From: Furcasterigmium furcatum
Lineage: Eukaryota > Ascomycota > Sordariomycetes > Glomerellales > Plectosphaerellaceae
Reading direction: 5' to 3'
Length of the DNA stretch: 64,000 bases
Assembly: GCA_001599815.1 (NCBI GenBank)
Contig: BCIA01000004.1
Location: 2,862 to 66,861, forward strand
The position numbers were made by a program, and so were the translations under genes. The notes beneath the pieces were generated by a model, which saw only the letters and a list, made by a program, of their open reading frames with translations, did not search any database and was not told the origin of the DNA. Positions within the stretch are counted from its first letter, which is position 1. Each line of letters starts with the position of its first letter. Positions 21,708 through 32,761 of the stretch are shown here, piece by piece.

Positions 21708-21910
21708 TGTGGGTCTGGGAGGTTCCAGTTCAGTCACTCAGTCTTTGTGTGTGTCTGGTGTCTGATGTCTGGAGAAAAACCGGAGCTTCTACGGTCTTGG
21801 ATTCTTGTCTTTATACGCCGACCTGAAGAGGGCGGCCTTGGCGAGTTCAAGTGGGCTGGACGAGTCAATTGCCTCCGTTGGCGCAGCTGATGCAGCTGAA
21901 TGCGACCAAG

Positions 21911-21938
21911 AGGCACAGAAGGCACAGAAGGCACAGAC
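21911..21938. promoter_or_regulatory. AGGCACAGA direct repeats upstream of the secreted-protein gene
   Basis: Three adjacent copies of AGGCACAGA (TCTGTGCCT on the coding strand), 204-231 bp upstream of the ATG. The same motif is repeated upstream of the gene at 24422. Confidence 0.5.
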
Positions 21939-23578
21939 GGCGAAGCACTAGATTCAGTGCCTACAACCAACGAGATGCCCCACGGTCCCACCTGAAATGC
22001 GATATCACCAGCCGAAAGAGCCTGTTGGGGTTGCATTTCGCTGAGAGCAGGGGCCTCCAGCACCTACCACATATGTATTCCCTGCGTGCGTCAAAGCGAG
22101 GTTTGCAGGGTTGGTATGAGCGGCGCAGTCCAGTAATAGTAACCTCGACTCTCACGAGACCGGCTTTGCCACTTGCATGCGTTAAATTGGACTCTGAATG
22201 CGTTTGCTGTTCAGGGGTCTCTGAAATAAGTCTGTTTCCCGACTCGGGGCTACTGCCTTTTCTGTGCCCCCTGGAAGAATTTTGACCAGGCATCCGCCAT
22301 CTCTCGTCGCTGCCATGACAGGACTGAACAGTCAACATTGAGGCCCTAACCGTTAATCATTCAGCCCCCAGTCAGTTCCGACCCCGGACACATGCATCGT
22401 GGACCTACTTGAAGATGGCACCAATTTCTGGGATGTTGGCTGCACGACCTGCCCTATAATCACCTGGCGCGGTTGGTCGGAGGCCGCGGGACTGACGAAG
22501 GAGCCTGTGCCACCAGATCTGGATACCACGTAGCGTTTGTATTTTGTGAGCCGTGTCTTTCAAGTCATGCAGACCTTGGACTGGCCAATCTGGCCTGTAT
22601 GGCTTTCCACAGGCTCCCCCTCACATGTGCCGCATCTTCCGAAAAGTCCCGCAAGGCAGATCGCACCATGGCCTCGTCCAGCCCCGAGATAATTATACCC
22701 CACCCGGGCCCGGTTCAGTCGGCCACCATCGCCATTTACCCTCTAAGATGCGGATAGATTCATCGATGCACCCGTCTGCTATGCCTTGATCGGGCCGGGC
22801 GCTGTCTCGCGCAGAACCCCGACACCGCCGACCACCTCGAGGCCAGCGCGTCGAGATCCCCCTCTCCTTGTAACAGGTCGCGGCGGTGGATCCTCGAATT
22901 TTGCCCTTCTCTGCCTCGTCTCCAGCGTCGTCTGCCACTCGCAAGAATCACCCAGCCGTTTGGTTCGAGGACCCTAAATGGCGGCCATGACTCTACCTCC
23001 TCACTTGCATCCGATATGCTGCACTTCTCCAGGATGGCAAAGTTCTCAGCGGATTTAGTGCTCACCCTCAATCCTGTCATCTCTCGACTACCAGAGGATG
23101 CCGACGAGGTAAACGCAAGACTGAACAGGAATGTGTCGGTAAGCACAGAGCGGCAGCACCGCGCAAACCCCGCGATTAAACGCCCCGGGCCAAGGAGGGC
23201 GTTGCGAAGGCAAAGTGGCACACCGGAACATTTGCCGTTGGTCCTTGTTGATGGACGATGCCGCAGCCCGATAGCATGCCGTCGAAGCGGACGACGCGGG
23301 CTGAGTCGCCAGAAAGGGCGGACGGGTGGATCCTTCCAGGAGGCACTGCGAGCCTGAGCTCTCAAGAAGTCCGGTCCGCAACCAGCATGGTCGCCTACTC
23401 AAAGCGTGCGGCCATCGCTTCTCCAAAGCAAGCTCGCCATGGTATCTAGGAGAAGCCGTCTCAACAATTGGTTGGCCGATTACACGCGAAGTCCCCAGTC
23501 TCGGGGGTGCCAGATACATTGAGATATACATATATAGTAGCCGGCGTGGCTACTCGTCGCTGAAGTTGAAATAAACCC
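21939..23578. other. Intergenic, no gene seen
   Basis: About 1.6 kb. Several frames of 100-200 codons exist on both strands, but none shows a domain, splice structure or signal peptide. Confidence 0.45.
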
Positions 23579-24422
23579 TTAGGTACCGGGGACACGCTGG
23601 TCAATACGGCCGATGATCCATTCATTAAAGTTCTCCCTAACCCCAATGATGACATTGGTGCGACACATGAACCAACCCTTGGCCGCGACCTCCAGGCACC
23701 GCCACGATGGCGCTGGTACCTGTCCAGAGAGCACTTGACGACGTCGCGAATGTCGTCAGTGCCGATGCTGTTAGAGCTGAACCTGTGGGTTAGTACATGC
23801 CTAGGTCCGAAGCGGGCGTTTGCGCCTGAGTTAGATCCGGCGATGACGAGATTGTGCCATGTGTCTTCGCTGCGGGGCCTGACTGTGAAGCCTGCCTTGC
23901 GGGTATTTGCCCACCGATACATCTCGTGGACGCCGCCGGTGAATGCTGATCTGTCGGCCGTAAGACCCTCAAACTGGTAGCCATCGCACTGATCGGAACC
24001 GGTGTGCCAGTCGATGGTGCCAGCCCACACGTGCGCGCGCTCCCAGATGGCGGGTGCCTCGGCGTCTGGCTCCTCGTCACCTTCCTCGGAGTAACTAGCT
24101 GTTATCAACCTAGATAGTGACATCGTCGTCGTCGGCGCGCCTGACAAGAGAGTGACGGAACACTAAAACAAACAGTCGTGATTAGCTGGTAGGATCCAGG
24201 TGCCAAAGCCCGCGCGATATGCTTACTCTTGGTGACATCTACGCCGTGCGTCTCAGCAAGGGCTCGCTCGCGAGGGGTGAGGACATCGCCGCGCTTAAAA
24301 ACCAGGGTCTCGAGATACCCTTCATCTGGTCCACCGACGGTGGGACCAGCGGGGCCAGGCATCGCCATGGCAGCCATCGGTGCGCCGGCCATGGCGGCGT
24401 TGAACAAGGTGCTTAAGCACAT
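23579..24422 (-). CDS. Hypothetical protein, 212 aa, possibly secreted
   Basis: Exons 24422-24227, 24098-23797 and 23719-23579. The introns (24226-24099, GTAAGC...AACAG; 23796-23720, GTACTA...GACAG) restore one frame to TAA at 23581-23579. The N-terminus (MCLSTLFNAAMAGAPMAAMA) could be a weak signal peptide. Notable blocks are ERAHVWAGTIDWHTGSDQCD, FTVRPRSEDTWHNLVIAGSN and KGWFMCRTNVIIGVRENFNE. A TATATAAAG box lies about 80 bp upstream (24509-24501). No family is recognised. The second intron rests on frame logic and an ordinary acceptor, so the middle of the model is the weakest point. Confidence 0.55.
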
Positions 24423-24654
24423 CGTAACAAAGTCGAAGCAGGAGTGAGGAGAATCCTGATGATTTGCAGAAGGCGGTCAAAAGCTCGCGCGGAAGCCTCC
24501 CTTTATATACACCAGGCGGAGAAGGAGGTTGGCCCGCCCCAAGTGAAGTGCCCACCGAGTACCCCTGACGCCCAGCCATTATCAGATGGAAGTTTCCTGC
24601 ACAGAGCACGCCAGCTCTGGTGTATAGAACAAGCCACGTACAGCGACTCAGCGG

Positions 24655-24740
24655 GGCACAGAGAGGCACAGAGAGGCACAGAGAGGCAGGAAGAGGCACA
24701 GCGAGGCAGGGAAAGCAACGAAGAGGCACGAGAAGACATT
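24655..24740. promoter_or_regulatory. Repeated AGGCACAGAG array upstream of the 24422 gene
   Basis: About seven copies or variants of GAGGCACA/GAGGCAGG in tandem, 233-318 bp upstream of the ATG. They match the AGGCACAGA repeats at 21911-21938. Confidence 0.5.
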
Positions 24741-25633
24741 AGTTCGGACCTATCGGGACAATGCCATTGGTGGCAAAGGAGTAGCCTAGACAATAATGAT
24801 CTAGCACTCAATGACGGTTGCAGACGACGTGATCGGGCGGCCACTCACCATCTGAGCATCGCGCCATCACATGCGCAACTGCGCTCACTACGCGAAAGCC
24901 GTGCCTCAGTATTGCATACTTGGCATTTTGGTCCTTGTCATGGGAGCGAATGATTGGTGGTCAAACGGGTTGGCCGTTGCATTGATTCCCGTTGCGCTGT
25001 GCCTCAGGGGCACAGCAACCTTGGCTCACCTGCGAATCCTGCCGGCGAGCCCAGGATCTAGAAAATCCTCTCTAATCTTGAATGCAGTGGATGTTCGTTG
25101 GCCTCTTTTGACAAAGGTACCGGGCAGAGTGCGCCATCCTGCAGACGAGGTTATTCTTTCGTGTAGTACAGGGCTGGAGATCACACTGCTGTCGCTCCGG
25201 CCTCTTCGGTCGTTACGTCAGAGCCAAGGAGATTAGGCCTTTCTTGGCCGAGACTGAAATAGAATGCAATTAACTATCATTTTATGAATATATCCTTCAA
25301 CCCAGAGGCACTTTGCGCAGCCCTTCCGGGCGAGTATTACGGCTCCGGCGATGCATCGGCAGGCAATCCGGTTATTGAGATGACAAAGCTGAGCGAGGGA
25401 TGATCACTGCTTCCACTCAATAGTAGTCAAGTAAATTTATCTGTAACAATCCATCGACATAGAGTTTCTCGGCGTCATACCTATACGCATCTTTGTCGGG
25501 CAGTTTATATTCGTGGCCAACTTCTGTTCTTTGGTACTTACCTTACTTAAAGAACAATCCAAGAAATCCCAAACGCAATCCTCCTAATACCTCCTATACC
25601 CTCGCATTAAAACTAAATCCCCCGACAGGAAAG
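24741..25633. other. Intergenic, no gene seen
   Basis: A 121-codon plus-strand frame at 24871 has no recognisable feature. The right end (25420-25630) is AT-rich, as expected beyond the 3' end of the regulator gene. Confidence 0.45.
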
Positions 25634-26832
25634 TCATAGAAACCCGTCGATGATGCCGCAGTAAAGCTCCTTGAAATTAGCCAGCTTGTTCCCCATGTAC
25701 TCGCGCTCCGTCGTGGGCAGCCCCTCAAAGCGCGACAGGAAGTGCACGAGGAACATCATATCCCGCATGCGCATTCCGACTTCTTCCTCCGACTGCCCGA
25801 GGGGCAGCGCCAGCACGTCAGCGATGGTGCTCGCGATCTCAAACAGTTTCCGCAGCATCCCGCCGCCGTGCGTCGCGATGCTCGCCACGCCGTCCACCCG
25901 ACCCACGAGCCCGTGCAGCTGCGCAAACAGACGGTCCGTCGGAAAGAGCAGCGAGAGACCGCGGTGTGCGTGTCGCGGTGGCGCGGAGCGTAGGAGGCCC
26001 CGCGACAGCGCGAGCTGCCATACGAGCGTGCGTAGAGGAAGCGCTCGTGGATGAAGCATTCCCAGTAGATACGCTGCCTTCTTGCGGTCTCGCTAACATC
26101 GATGCATGTGGCGGTGTTCTTCTCACCGTGCACCCCCAAGAGCTGGGTGAGGGAAATGGCCTCTCGGAGGATGACGAAGCTGCGGTCGTATAGCCTGAAC
26201 GATATCAAAGACATTTCAAGGAAGAGGCACGTAGCGATGCGCTTGACTGTCGCGTACGAGGCGCCGAACAAAGGCAGTTCTGTCACCGCTCCAGACAGGG
26301 TAGTCTCAGCCTAGCAGTACACAATGAGGCTTTGCTGCATAAGCTCAAGTGTGTGGGCCGCCAGCTGGCCATCGGCGGTCCATGACGGATGGGCCAGGCT
26401 GAGGGTGATCGAAGCGAAGGCGTACACGAGGGCCCTGTCCTCGGGTTTGTACTCCATTGCTGTGATTGCGGCGCGGATCTCCGCTGGGGATATAATAGGA
26501 CTCCCGGGGTACACGATATGCTCGTACTCGGAGACAAGCCCGAGAAAGAAAGCCGGGCCATACTTGCTTGCCATCTTGGGCAGATCGACGTCTTCATTGT
26601 TCTCCAGTGCGGCCGGGCGTAGTAACTGAAGGGCCCGGGGCTTCGGTCCCCGTGGTGTTGTCCCTGAGCTGATCCACAAGACTGCCCGAGCACCCGGTTT
26701 GCGCTTTGCGGCCTCTGCGGAAAGGTAACAGGCGAGGTTCAGATGCGAGCACTGGGCGCAAGGAAGCACACCGTTGCATTTGACCTTGCGGACTCTGCAG
26801 CTGTGGCAGGCTTTGGTAGTTCTGGTCGTCAT
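25634..26832 (-). pseudogene. Zn2Cys6 transcription factor of a maltose-type cluster, broken
   Basis: ATG 26832 opens MTTRTTKACHSC, and the Zn2Cys6 knot (C-x2-C-x6-C-x5-C-x2-C-x6-C) is complete at residues 9-36. The frame ends at TAG 26313-26311 after MQQSLIVYC, but continues in the same frame as ETTLSGAVTELPL, ATCLFLEMSLISFRLYDRSF and RQRIYWECFIHERFL, the usual middle-homology region. The stop fits CAG to TAG at CpA. Near 26050-25980 the sensible frame shifts, and the C-terminal part (MRDMMFLVHFLSRFEGLP...IIDGFL) ends at TGA 25634. Relatives activate alpha-glucoside genes, and the next two genes are a sugar permease and an alpha-glucosidase. As read it gives only the DNA-binding half. A sequencing error could explain one break but hardly both. 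Confidence 0.75.
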
Positions 26833-27176
26833 TGGGTTCGAGGGTGGATGTTAGTGGTTGGAATTCGTTTGGTTTTCCTCGTATTTGCACAAGTCGGGAG
26901 TAAACATGAGAAGCGCGGAAGAGGGGGTCGTGTCCATATTTATAAGTACCTAAGTATCTTTACCCATTGGACCAGTTGAAGGGTGAGGAGGACGGGGAAG
27001 AGCAAGACTCGGGCTCTGACCCCTGCCATCTTCCCCCCCTTTCTATCTTGGCTAGCGCCAGTAATGCTTCGAACCAGACTCTCATGGATTGTGACAGCCC
27101 CAGATGCAGCAAACGGGAGACATGACAAGAATGTCATATTCTTGCCTTCCCACCCTATACACATGCAGCGTCCGCC
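26833..27176. other. Intergenic between regulator and permease
   Basis: About 340 bp, promoter of the regulator and 3' flank of the permease; no gene. Confidence 0.5.
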
Positions 27177-29042
27177 TCACCCAGAAGCAATCTTCTCGGC
27201 ATGGACCGGCTCCTCAAGCCGCGACTTCTCACCGCCCGAGCGGTCAATGTGCACGTCCAGCCTGTCCACAACAGTCGTGGCAAACTTGCGCGCGCTTACA
27301 CGCCTCTCGGAAAGGACATCCAGCTCCGCATACGTGCGGCCGCTCGGCTCGGGCAGCCGGAAGTACGTCCACACGGCGCACAGGAAGCACGTGCCTGCGA
27401 AGAAGAGGCCGGATGTGGCGCCCCAGTCCCAAGCAGAGGGATTCAGCATGGCCGGCGTGATGATATTCGTGACGATTGTCATGCCATTGTAGCAGTTGCG
27501 AGCCATGACGACCGATTTTGTGCGCAGCCGCGTCGAGGTCAGCTCCGTCACGAGCGAGTAGCACACGGGGCCGACGGTACAGTTATACACAAGGGTGTAG
27601 ACGACGAGGAGGCTGCCGATGGCCCACTGCGCACCAACGTTGTCGCGACCAGCGAAGGATGTGCAGCCGATCGTGAGGAGAAGCGTGAAGAGGGCGCACA
27701 GCCCGGCCAGGTAGAGCGTGCGCCGGCCGAACCGGGTCATGAGGAACCAGGCCATGATGGTGCCGACGGCGCCAAGGCCGTACTGCCCCAGTGTCAGGCT
27801 GAAGGAGTTCTCGACGGCCAGGCCGGCGTTTTGGTAGAAGTAGGCCGAGTAGCCCATAAAGGACGCGCCGCACAGCGACTGGATTGTCCAGGTGGCGCAG
27901 ACGATCTCCGTGCGGCGGAGGTTCACGCCTCTGAAGAGGTCGGTGTAAAATGTGCCGGCCGTCTGCTCGCGCTCGAACTCGTTGGTGTGGATCATCAGCG
28001 AGATGGCCTCGTCAGGGTTAAAGGAGATGTCGGACTCGGAGCGTCTCGTCGTGAGGCGTATCAGGGAGTGCTTGGCGTCATCGAGGCGGCCGCGGCGGGC
28101 AAGCCACCAGGGGGACTCGGGGGCGAAGTAGACGCCGATGGCGATGGGGAGCGGCCACATCCACTGCAGCGCGAACGGGATGCGGTAGGCCCATTCATCG
28201 TTGCGGGAGAGCATGCCACGGAGCACACCCGACGCCAGAAACTGGCCAATAACCCAACAGAGGTTGACGTAGACGGTCAGGTAGGCTCGGAGGTGGGTGG
28301 GACAGACCTCAGCGGCATACGTCGGAGCGAGGGTCTGGAAGACGCCCCTGGGGATCACCACGGGTCAGTACTGATATCATGTATGGAAACGAGACGAGCG
28401 AGAGCTGCTTACCATGGAAATCCGATGAGAATCTCGCCGATGAGCAGCTGGACTAGGTTCTGGGAAAAGAAGATGATGAAGATGAACCCTGCGCAGGCTG
28501 TCAAAGCGCCGATGATGGTCCAGCGGCTGCCAACCCTGTGTTAGTGATGGCCTCTGATGGAAGAGTGAGGAAATAGTTGTTGTCTTCCAGGAGAAGAGAC
28601 ACATCTCGTGAACCCAGAAAGTATAAAAGAAGGGTAACTGAACGAGAATTACATACTACCCGATGCGGTCGGCGATGATGCCGTTGAGGAATAGGCCGAG
28701 GATCTGGCCGCTCAGCGCGCCGTTAGACAGGCCGCTCTGCCACTGGGCCGTGAGCTGGTACGACCCGTCTGGCTGGAGATTGCCGAACTTGCGTTGGAAC
28801 TCGGGAAATGCCAGCAAGCTGTACAGCAAGGTCATGTCGAAGCCTTCCATGACGATGCAGGTCGACAGGAAGATGGACCAGAGGCATGCCCTGCGGTACA
28901 GATTCAGGGACTTCCACAGCCCGAGGCTAAGCTCGTCGTTGATGGCCTGGGTCGCCTCCTGGATGGTCATCTTGTCGACGGTTGCATGCTGCTGGTCGCC
29001 CTGCTTCTCGGCGACGGAAATGGACATTTTGGCTGGTATCAT
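27177..29042 (-). CDS. MFS sugar transporter (maltose/alpha-glucoside permease type), 555 aa
   Basis: Exons 29042-28660, 28526-28413 and 28347-27177. Introns are 28659-28527 (133 bp) and 28412-28348 (65 bp), and the stop is TGA 27179-27177. About twelve membrane segments are expected. Marks of the MFS sugar-porter family are ADRIG before segment 3, PESPWWLARRGR after segment 6 (PESPxxL), RFGRRTLYLAG after segment 8 and the final FRLPEPSGRTYAELD (PETKG-like). The soluble N-terminus and central loop are those of fungal maltose permeases. It sits between a broken Zn2Cys6 regulator and a divergent alpha-glucosidase gene, a maltose-cluster layout, so alpha-glucoside:proton symport at the plasma membrane is likely. 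The exact acceptor of intron 1 has an alternative 6 bp upstream. No damage seen. Confidence 0.88.
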
Positions 29043-29753
29043 GAAGTGCGACCGATGCTGCAGGCTTCAGTGATCGAGATTGAGGTGGTGATTATATACT
29101 TCTCCTTGCGGTGCACTGGCTCGCTCATCTCCATGCTTGCCTTATCCGGGCTCTGTTGCATCTCCACGCCTTCAACCCCAGGAACCCCAGGCCAGAATCA
29201 TGGCCATAACCAACCTCAACCCCGCAAGCTGCCATCACGATGTCCCCACTCGTCGGGCCGGGATGGAGACAAAGAACGCACCTGGGGCTCCGGTGCCCGC
29301 GGGGTTTGTACGCGCCATGACCAAAGATCCTTTCTGGGGTTGCCCGTGATTTTGGAGTCACCCGTTCCGCCCCCCCGACCTCCCCCTATGCATCATCGCG
29401 GGCCTGGGGACTATTGATTCTCGTCGGGCCGAGGTCTGGCCAATGACCTTCTCGGGGTGTCACTATGGCTCATACAGCATCAGCCGCCAAGCAGGTTTTG
29501 GATCCTCGGTCGATCTGATGAGTGTCTCTGGCTGTTCGTTGAGAGGGTCACAGCGACATCATCACTCCGGCCCGGCCGCACTCTCTCATTCTCAACGAGC
29601 GCGACACATCTGGCGATGACATGACGGGTACTTTAGACTCAAGGACCCGTTTCAACAATTCAACGATGGCAGAAAAACGCAAAGCGCGCTCTTTCTGCCC
29701 CCTTCCTCCCTCGCCCACGACCATTTCCACCCAAGTGGTGACCCGACACCGGA
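29043..29753. promoter_or_regulatory. Divergent promoter of permease and alpha-glucosidase
   Basis: A 711-bp region shared by two head-to-head maltose-type genes. It has matches to the SYGGRG carbon-catabolite repressor consensus at 29282-29287 and 29404-29409 (CTGGGG) and on the other strand at 29244-29249. The motif is short, so these may be chance. Confidence 0.45.
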
Positions 29754-31556
29754 ATGACCATCAATAAGCGGGAAAAACAGTGGTGGAAGCACGGCGTCAT
29801 CTATCAGATATACCCCGCGTCGTTCTGCGACTCCAACGGAGATGGCGTTGGCGATCTCGCAGGCGTCCTGTCCAAGCTCGACTACATCAAGGACCTTGGT
29901 GTCGATGCCATCTGGATATGCCCCATGTACGAGAGCCCCCAAGTCGACATGGGCTACGATATATCCAACTATGAGGACGTCCACCGCCCGTACGGCACCC
30001 TCAAGGACATGGAGATGCTAATCCGCGAGGCCCACGCCCGGGACATGCGCATCATGCTCGATCTCGTGATCAACCATACCTCCGATCAACACGCGTGGTT
30101 CAAGGAGTCGCGCAGTAGCAGGGAGAACCCCAAACGCGACTGGTACATGTGGCGACCGCCAAGGTACTCCGCCGAGTCCGGCGAGCGTCTACCTCCCAAC
30201 AACTGGCGGTGCAACTTCGGTGGTGGCAGTGCCTGGAAATGGGACGAGGCCACTCAGGAGTACTACCTTCATCTGTTCGCCGAGGAGCAGCCTGACCTCA
30301 ATTGGGAGAATTCTGAGGCGCGGGCGGCCATCTATGCCTCCTCTATGGAGTTCTGGCTCAAGCGCGGCATCGATGGCTTCCGTGTCGACACGGTCAACAT
30401 GTACAGCAAGCCGCCGGGTCTCCCGGACGTCGCGGTGAGGGACCCGAAGTCGCTATATCAGCCCGCCGAGACAGTCTTCTGCAACGGCCCGCGCATGCAC
30501 GAGTACCTCAGCGAGATGAACGCCATCTTCTCCCGCTACGGTGCCGTCACTGTCGGGGAGCTCGCGGCGACGCCGTCCCAAGAGAAGGTCCTGCGATACG
30601 TAAGCGCTGAGGCGCGGCAGCTCAACATGGTCTTCCAGTTCGACATCGTCGACCTCGGCCACGGCACGACGCACTACTATGAGGCGGCGCCGCGCAGCTT
30701 CAATCTCCCGCAGTTCAAAGCGGCCCTCGACGCCACGCAGTCGCTCATCCGCGGCAACGACGGCTGGAACACCAACTTCCTCGAGAATCACGACCAAGCG
30801 CGCTCCGTCTCGCGCTTCGCCAGCGACATCCCGCGATTCCGCGCCGCGAGCGCTAAGTTGCTCGCGCTCATGCAGGCTTGCCTCAGTGGCACGCAGTACG
30901 TCTTCCAGGGCCAGGAGATCGGGCTCGTCAACGCGCCGAAGGACTCGTACCCACTCGAGAACTATGCCGACGTCAACAGCCGGCTGTTCCTCGACATGGT
31001 CCGCGAGCGTCAAGGGCCCGGTGACGCAGTCGCGATGAACAGGGCCTTCGACGCGCTGCAGTACCTCGCGCGCGACCACGCGCGGATCCCGATGCCGTGG
31101 CGCGCCGGGGGGGCGCACCATGGGTTCTCGGACGCAGCGGAGGCGGCCGGGCAGGCGGTGAGCGAGCCGTGGATGAAGCCACACCCGCTAGCGGGTGAGA
31201 TCAACGTCGAGGACCAGTTGCGCGACCCGGACAGCGTGCTGAGCTTCTGGAAGCGCATGCTGGCGTTTCGCCGGGAGTACGCGGATGTGCTGGTGTACGG
31301 CGACTATCGGGGCCTGCGGATGGGGGAGGAAGACACGGTGCTCTTCGTGAAGGAGGCGGCGCAGGGTCGAGCGGCGGTTCTTGTGGTGCTGAACTTTTCT
31401 ACGGAGGAGAAAAATGTCGCTCTCCCTGATGTAGAGGAGCTCGGGTTAGTGCGCGAGGACGGGGTGCGGTTCGAACTCATCTCGTCTACTCATGGGTGTA
31501 ACGGGGTCGGGGAGGTGCTGGTGCCGCTGGAGGGCCGTGCGTATCTCATTAAGTGA
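29754..31556 (+). CDS. GH13 alpha-glucosidase (maltase / oligo-1,6-glucosidase type), 600 aa
   Basis: Single exon from ATG 29754 to TGA 31556. GH13 regions are in order: QIYPASFCDSNGDGVGDL near residue 18, DLVINHTSDQH near 103, GFRVDTVN with the nucleophile Asp212, TVGELA with the acid/base Glu269, and FLENHDQAR with Asp347. The closing beta domain ends GRAYLIK. There is no signal peptide, so it is a cytosolic maltase acting on maltose and related alpha-glucosides imported by the adjacent permease. Length matches the family. It is probably induced by alpha-glucosides through the neighbouring Zn2Cys6 regulator, which is broken here. Confidence 0.93.
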   Translation: MTINKREKQWWKHGVIYQIYPASFCDSNGDGVGDLAGVLSKLDYIKDLGVDAIWICPMYESPQVDMGYDISNYEDVHRPYGTLKDMEMLIREAHARDMRIMLDLVINHTSDQHAWFKESRSSRENPKRDWYMWRPPRYSAESGERLPPNNWRCNFGGGSAWKWDEATQEYYLHLFAEEQPDLNWENSEARAAIYASSMEFWLKRGIDGFRVDTVNMYSKPPGLPDVAVRDPKSLYQPAETVFCNGPRMHEYLSEMNAIFSRYGAVTVGELAATPSQEKVLRYVSAEARQLNMVFQFDIVDLGHGTTHYYEAAPRSFNLPQFKAALDATQSLIRGNDGWNTNFLENHDQARSVSRFASDIPRFRAASAKLLALMQACLSGTQYVFQGQEIGLVNAPKDSYPLENYADVNSRLFLDMVRERQGPGDAVAMNRAFDALQYLARDHARIPMPWRAGGAHHGFSDAAEAAGQAVSEPWMKPHPLAGEINVEDQLRDPDSVLSFWKRMLAFRREYADVLVYGDYRGLRMGEEDTVLFVKEAAQGRAAVLVVLNFSTEEKNVALPDVEELGLVREDGVRFELISSTHGCNGVGEVLVPLEGRAYLIK

Positions 31557-31687
31557 AGGCGCACGTGGAAGGGCCTAGAATAGATAGAATAAACAGACTG
31601 ATTTATTGTCACCTTGCGTGCCTATTATTTCATAAGGACAAGATGGTCAAGTCCAACTGTATCTTGAGAAACCACGGCGCAAGTGGC

Positions 31688-32125
31688 TTAAGCCCCAATA
31701 CCCCCGAGGAAAAGTAAACGCGCAATCCACTTAGCCGTCATCGCCGCCATCCCCACCACAAGACCCCGGTCCCGACTCCCCGGCTTCGTGGCCGCCTGCT
31801 TATTTCCCTCCATCACGGCCATGCTGTAGATGCTCACGGCATCACTGAACACCAACCCCGCCTGCACGATCCGCCACAGGCCCACGTCATGCTCCGCACG
31901 CGGCAGCACAAACAGCGAGACCACAGCCTGGAATAGTTGCAAGCCGCCGAAGGGGTGCATGAGCGGCGCGACGTGGCGCAGCTCGTCGTCCTTAAGGTGG
32001 CGCAGGCCGGTTATATGCGCGCGGAAGGGTCGCTTCCAGCCGAAGATATTAACGTAGACGCCTTCGAGGCTAATGAGGCCGTCGACCCAGGTGAAGAGGA
32101 TGCGGTAGAAGGCGGGGATGGTCAT
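31688..32125 (-). CDS. DUF7704-type small membrane protein, 145 aa
   Basis: ATG 32125 (MTIPAFYRILFTWVDGLISL) to TAA 31688; an upstream in-frame extension has only a non-ATG start. Four hydrophobic segments are visible: FYRILFTWVDGLISLEGVYV, LQLFQAVVSLFVLP, LWRIVQAGLVFSDAVSIYSM and AKWIARLLFLGGIG. The pattern fits fungal DUF7704 integral membrane proteins. Function unknown. It is convergent with the alpha-glucosidase gene (131 bp apart) and probably unrelated to it. Confidence 0.75.
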   Translation of the reverse strand: MTIPAFYRILFTWVDGLISLEGVYVNIFGWKRPFRAHITGLRHLKDDELRHVAPLMHPFGGLQLFQAVVSLFVLPRAEHDVGLWRIVQAGLVFSDAVSIYSMAVMEGNKQAATKPGSRDRGLVVGMAAMTAKWIARLLFLGGIGA

Positions 32126-32761
32126 GGTGGTGGTGGTAGGGAGGAGCTGTCGTTGATACGGAGAATACGAATAGTTCAAGCTGCCACGCTCAAGTTTGGG
32201 AACTTGTTGAGAAAGAAGATGTGCTCAACGCAAACAACTAGAATGTAGGTTGCACGCGTAGAAGGGCACTCGGGCCAGGAGATCAAACCGGGCTCTGATG
32301 CTACATATAAATACAACGCTGCGAACCTATGTAAGGTATTGGACGCCAAGGATGAAACATCATCAAACATCGAATCACTGCCTTCCTGAAGTGGAGACCG
32401 GCCCGCAAGTAAGCACTATTAATGCCCGCTGACTGTAAGCCTCTTTTGACCTAGGGCCTGCGGCATTCCAGACCGAGGGAGCCGAGAGAGTCATCATCAT
32501 GTCCCTGTGAACAGCGAGCACCACACTCTGCCCCCTGCAGTCTGACAATATGAGGATTAGTTTCCCGATTCGGATAAGCTGCCGATAGGCGCCCGTCGAT
32601 CTGTCAGGAGTTGCTGAATCTTGGTCGGGCCAACGGAGAGGTATTGATATCATCGTACACCAGAGAGGCGTATCATGTATGGGCACAACTCCGAGAAAAT
32701 TTATCTTGATATAGATGTATGTCCCTTCTACCATTAACGATATAACTCCTCCACAATGCCC
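32126..32761. other. Intergenic, no gene seen
   Basis: Promoter of the DUF7704 gene on the left and 3' flank of the amidase gene on the right. Confidence 0.5.

Noticed and set aside
22473..23531. Several 80-200 codon frames on both strands between the two small-protein genes
   Set aside because: Low-information sequence, no domain, no coherent exon structure.
24444..24953. 169-codon plus-strand frame
   Set aside because: Runs through the GAGGCACA repeat array and promoter of the minus-strand gene; repetitive translation and no domain.
27201..28544. 447-codon plus-strand frame antisense to the permease
   Set aside because: No domain; it mirrors the GC-rich codon bias of the real minus-strand gene, whose splice sites and MFS motifs are clear.
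30453..31184. 243-codon minus-strand frame inside the alpha-glucosidase
   Set aside because: Shadow of the strongly biased GH13 gene; no features.
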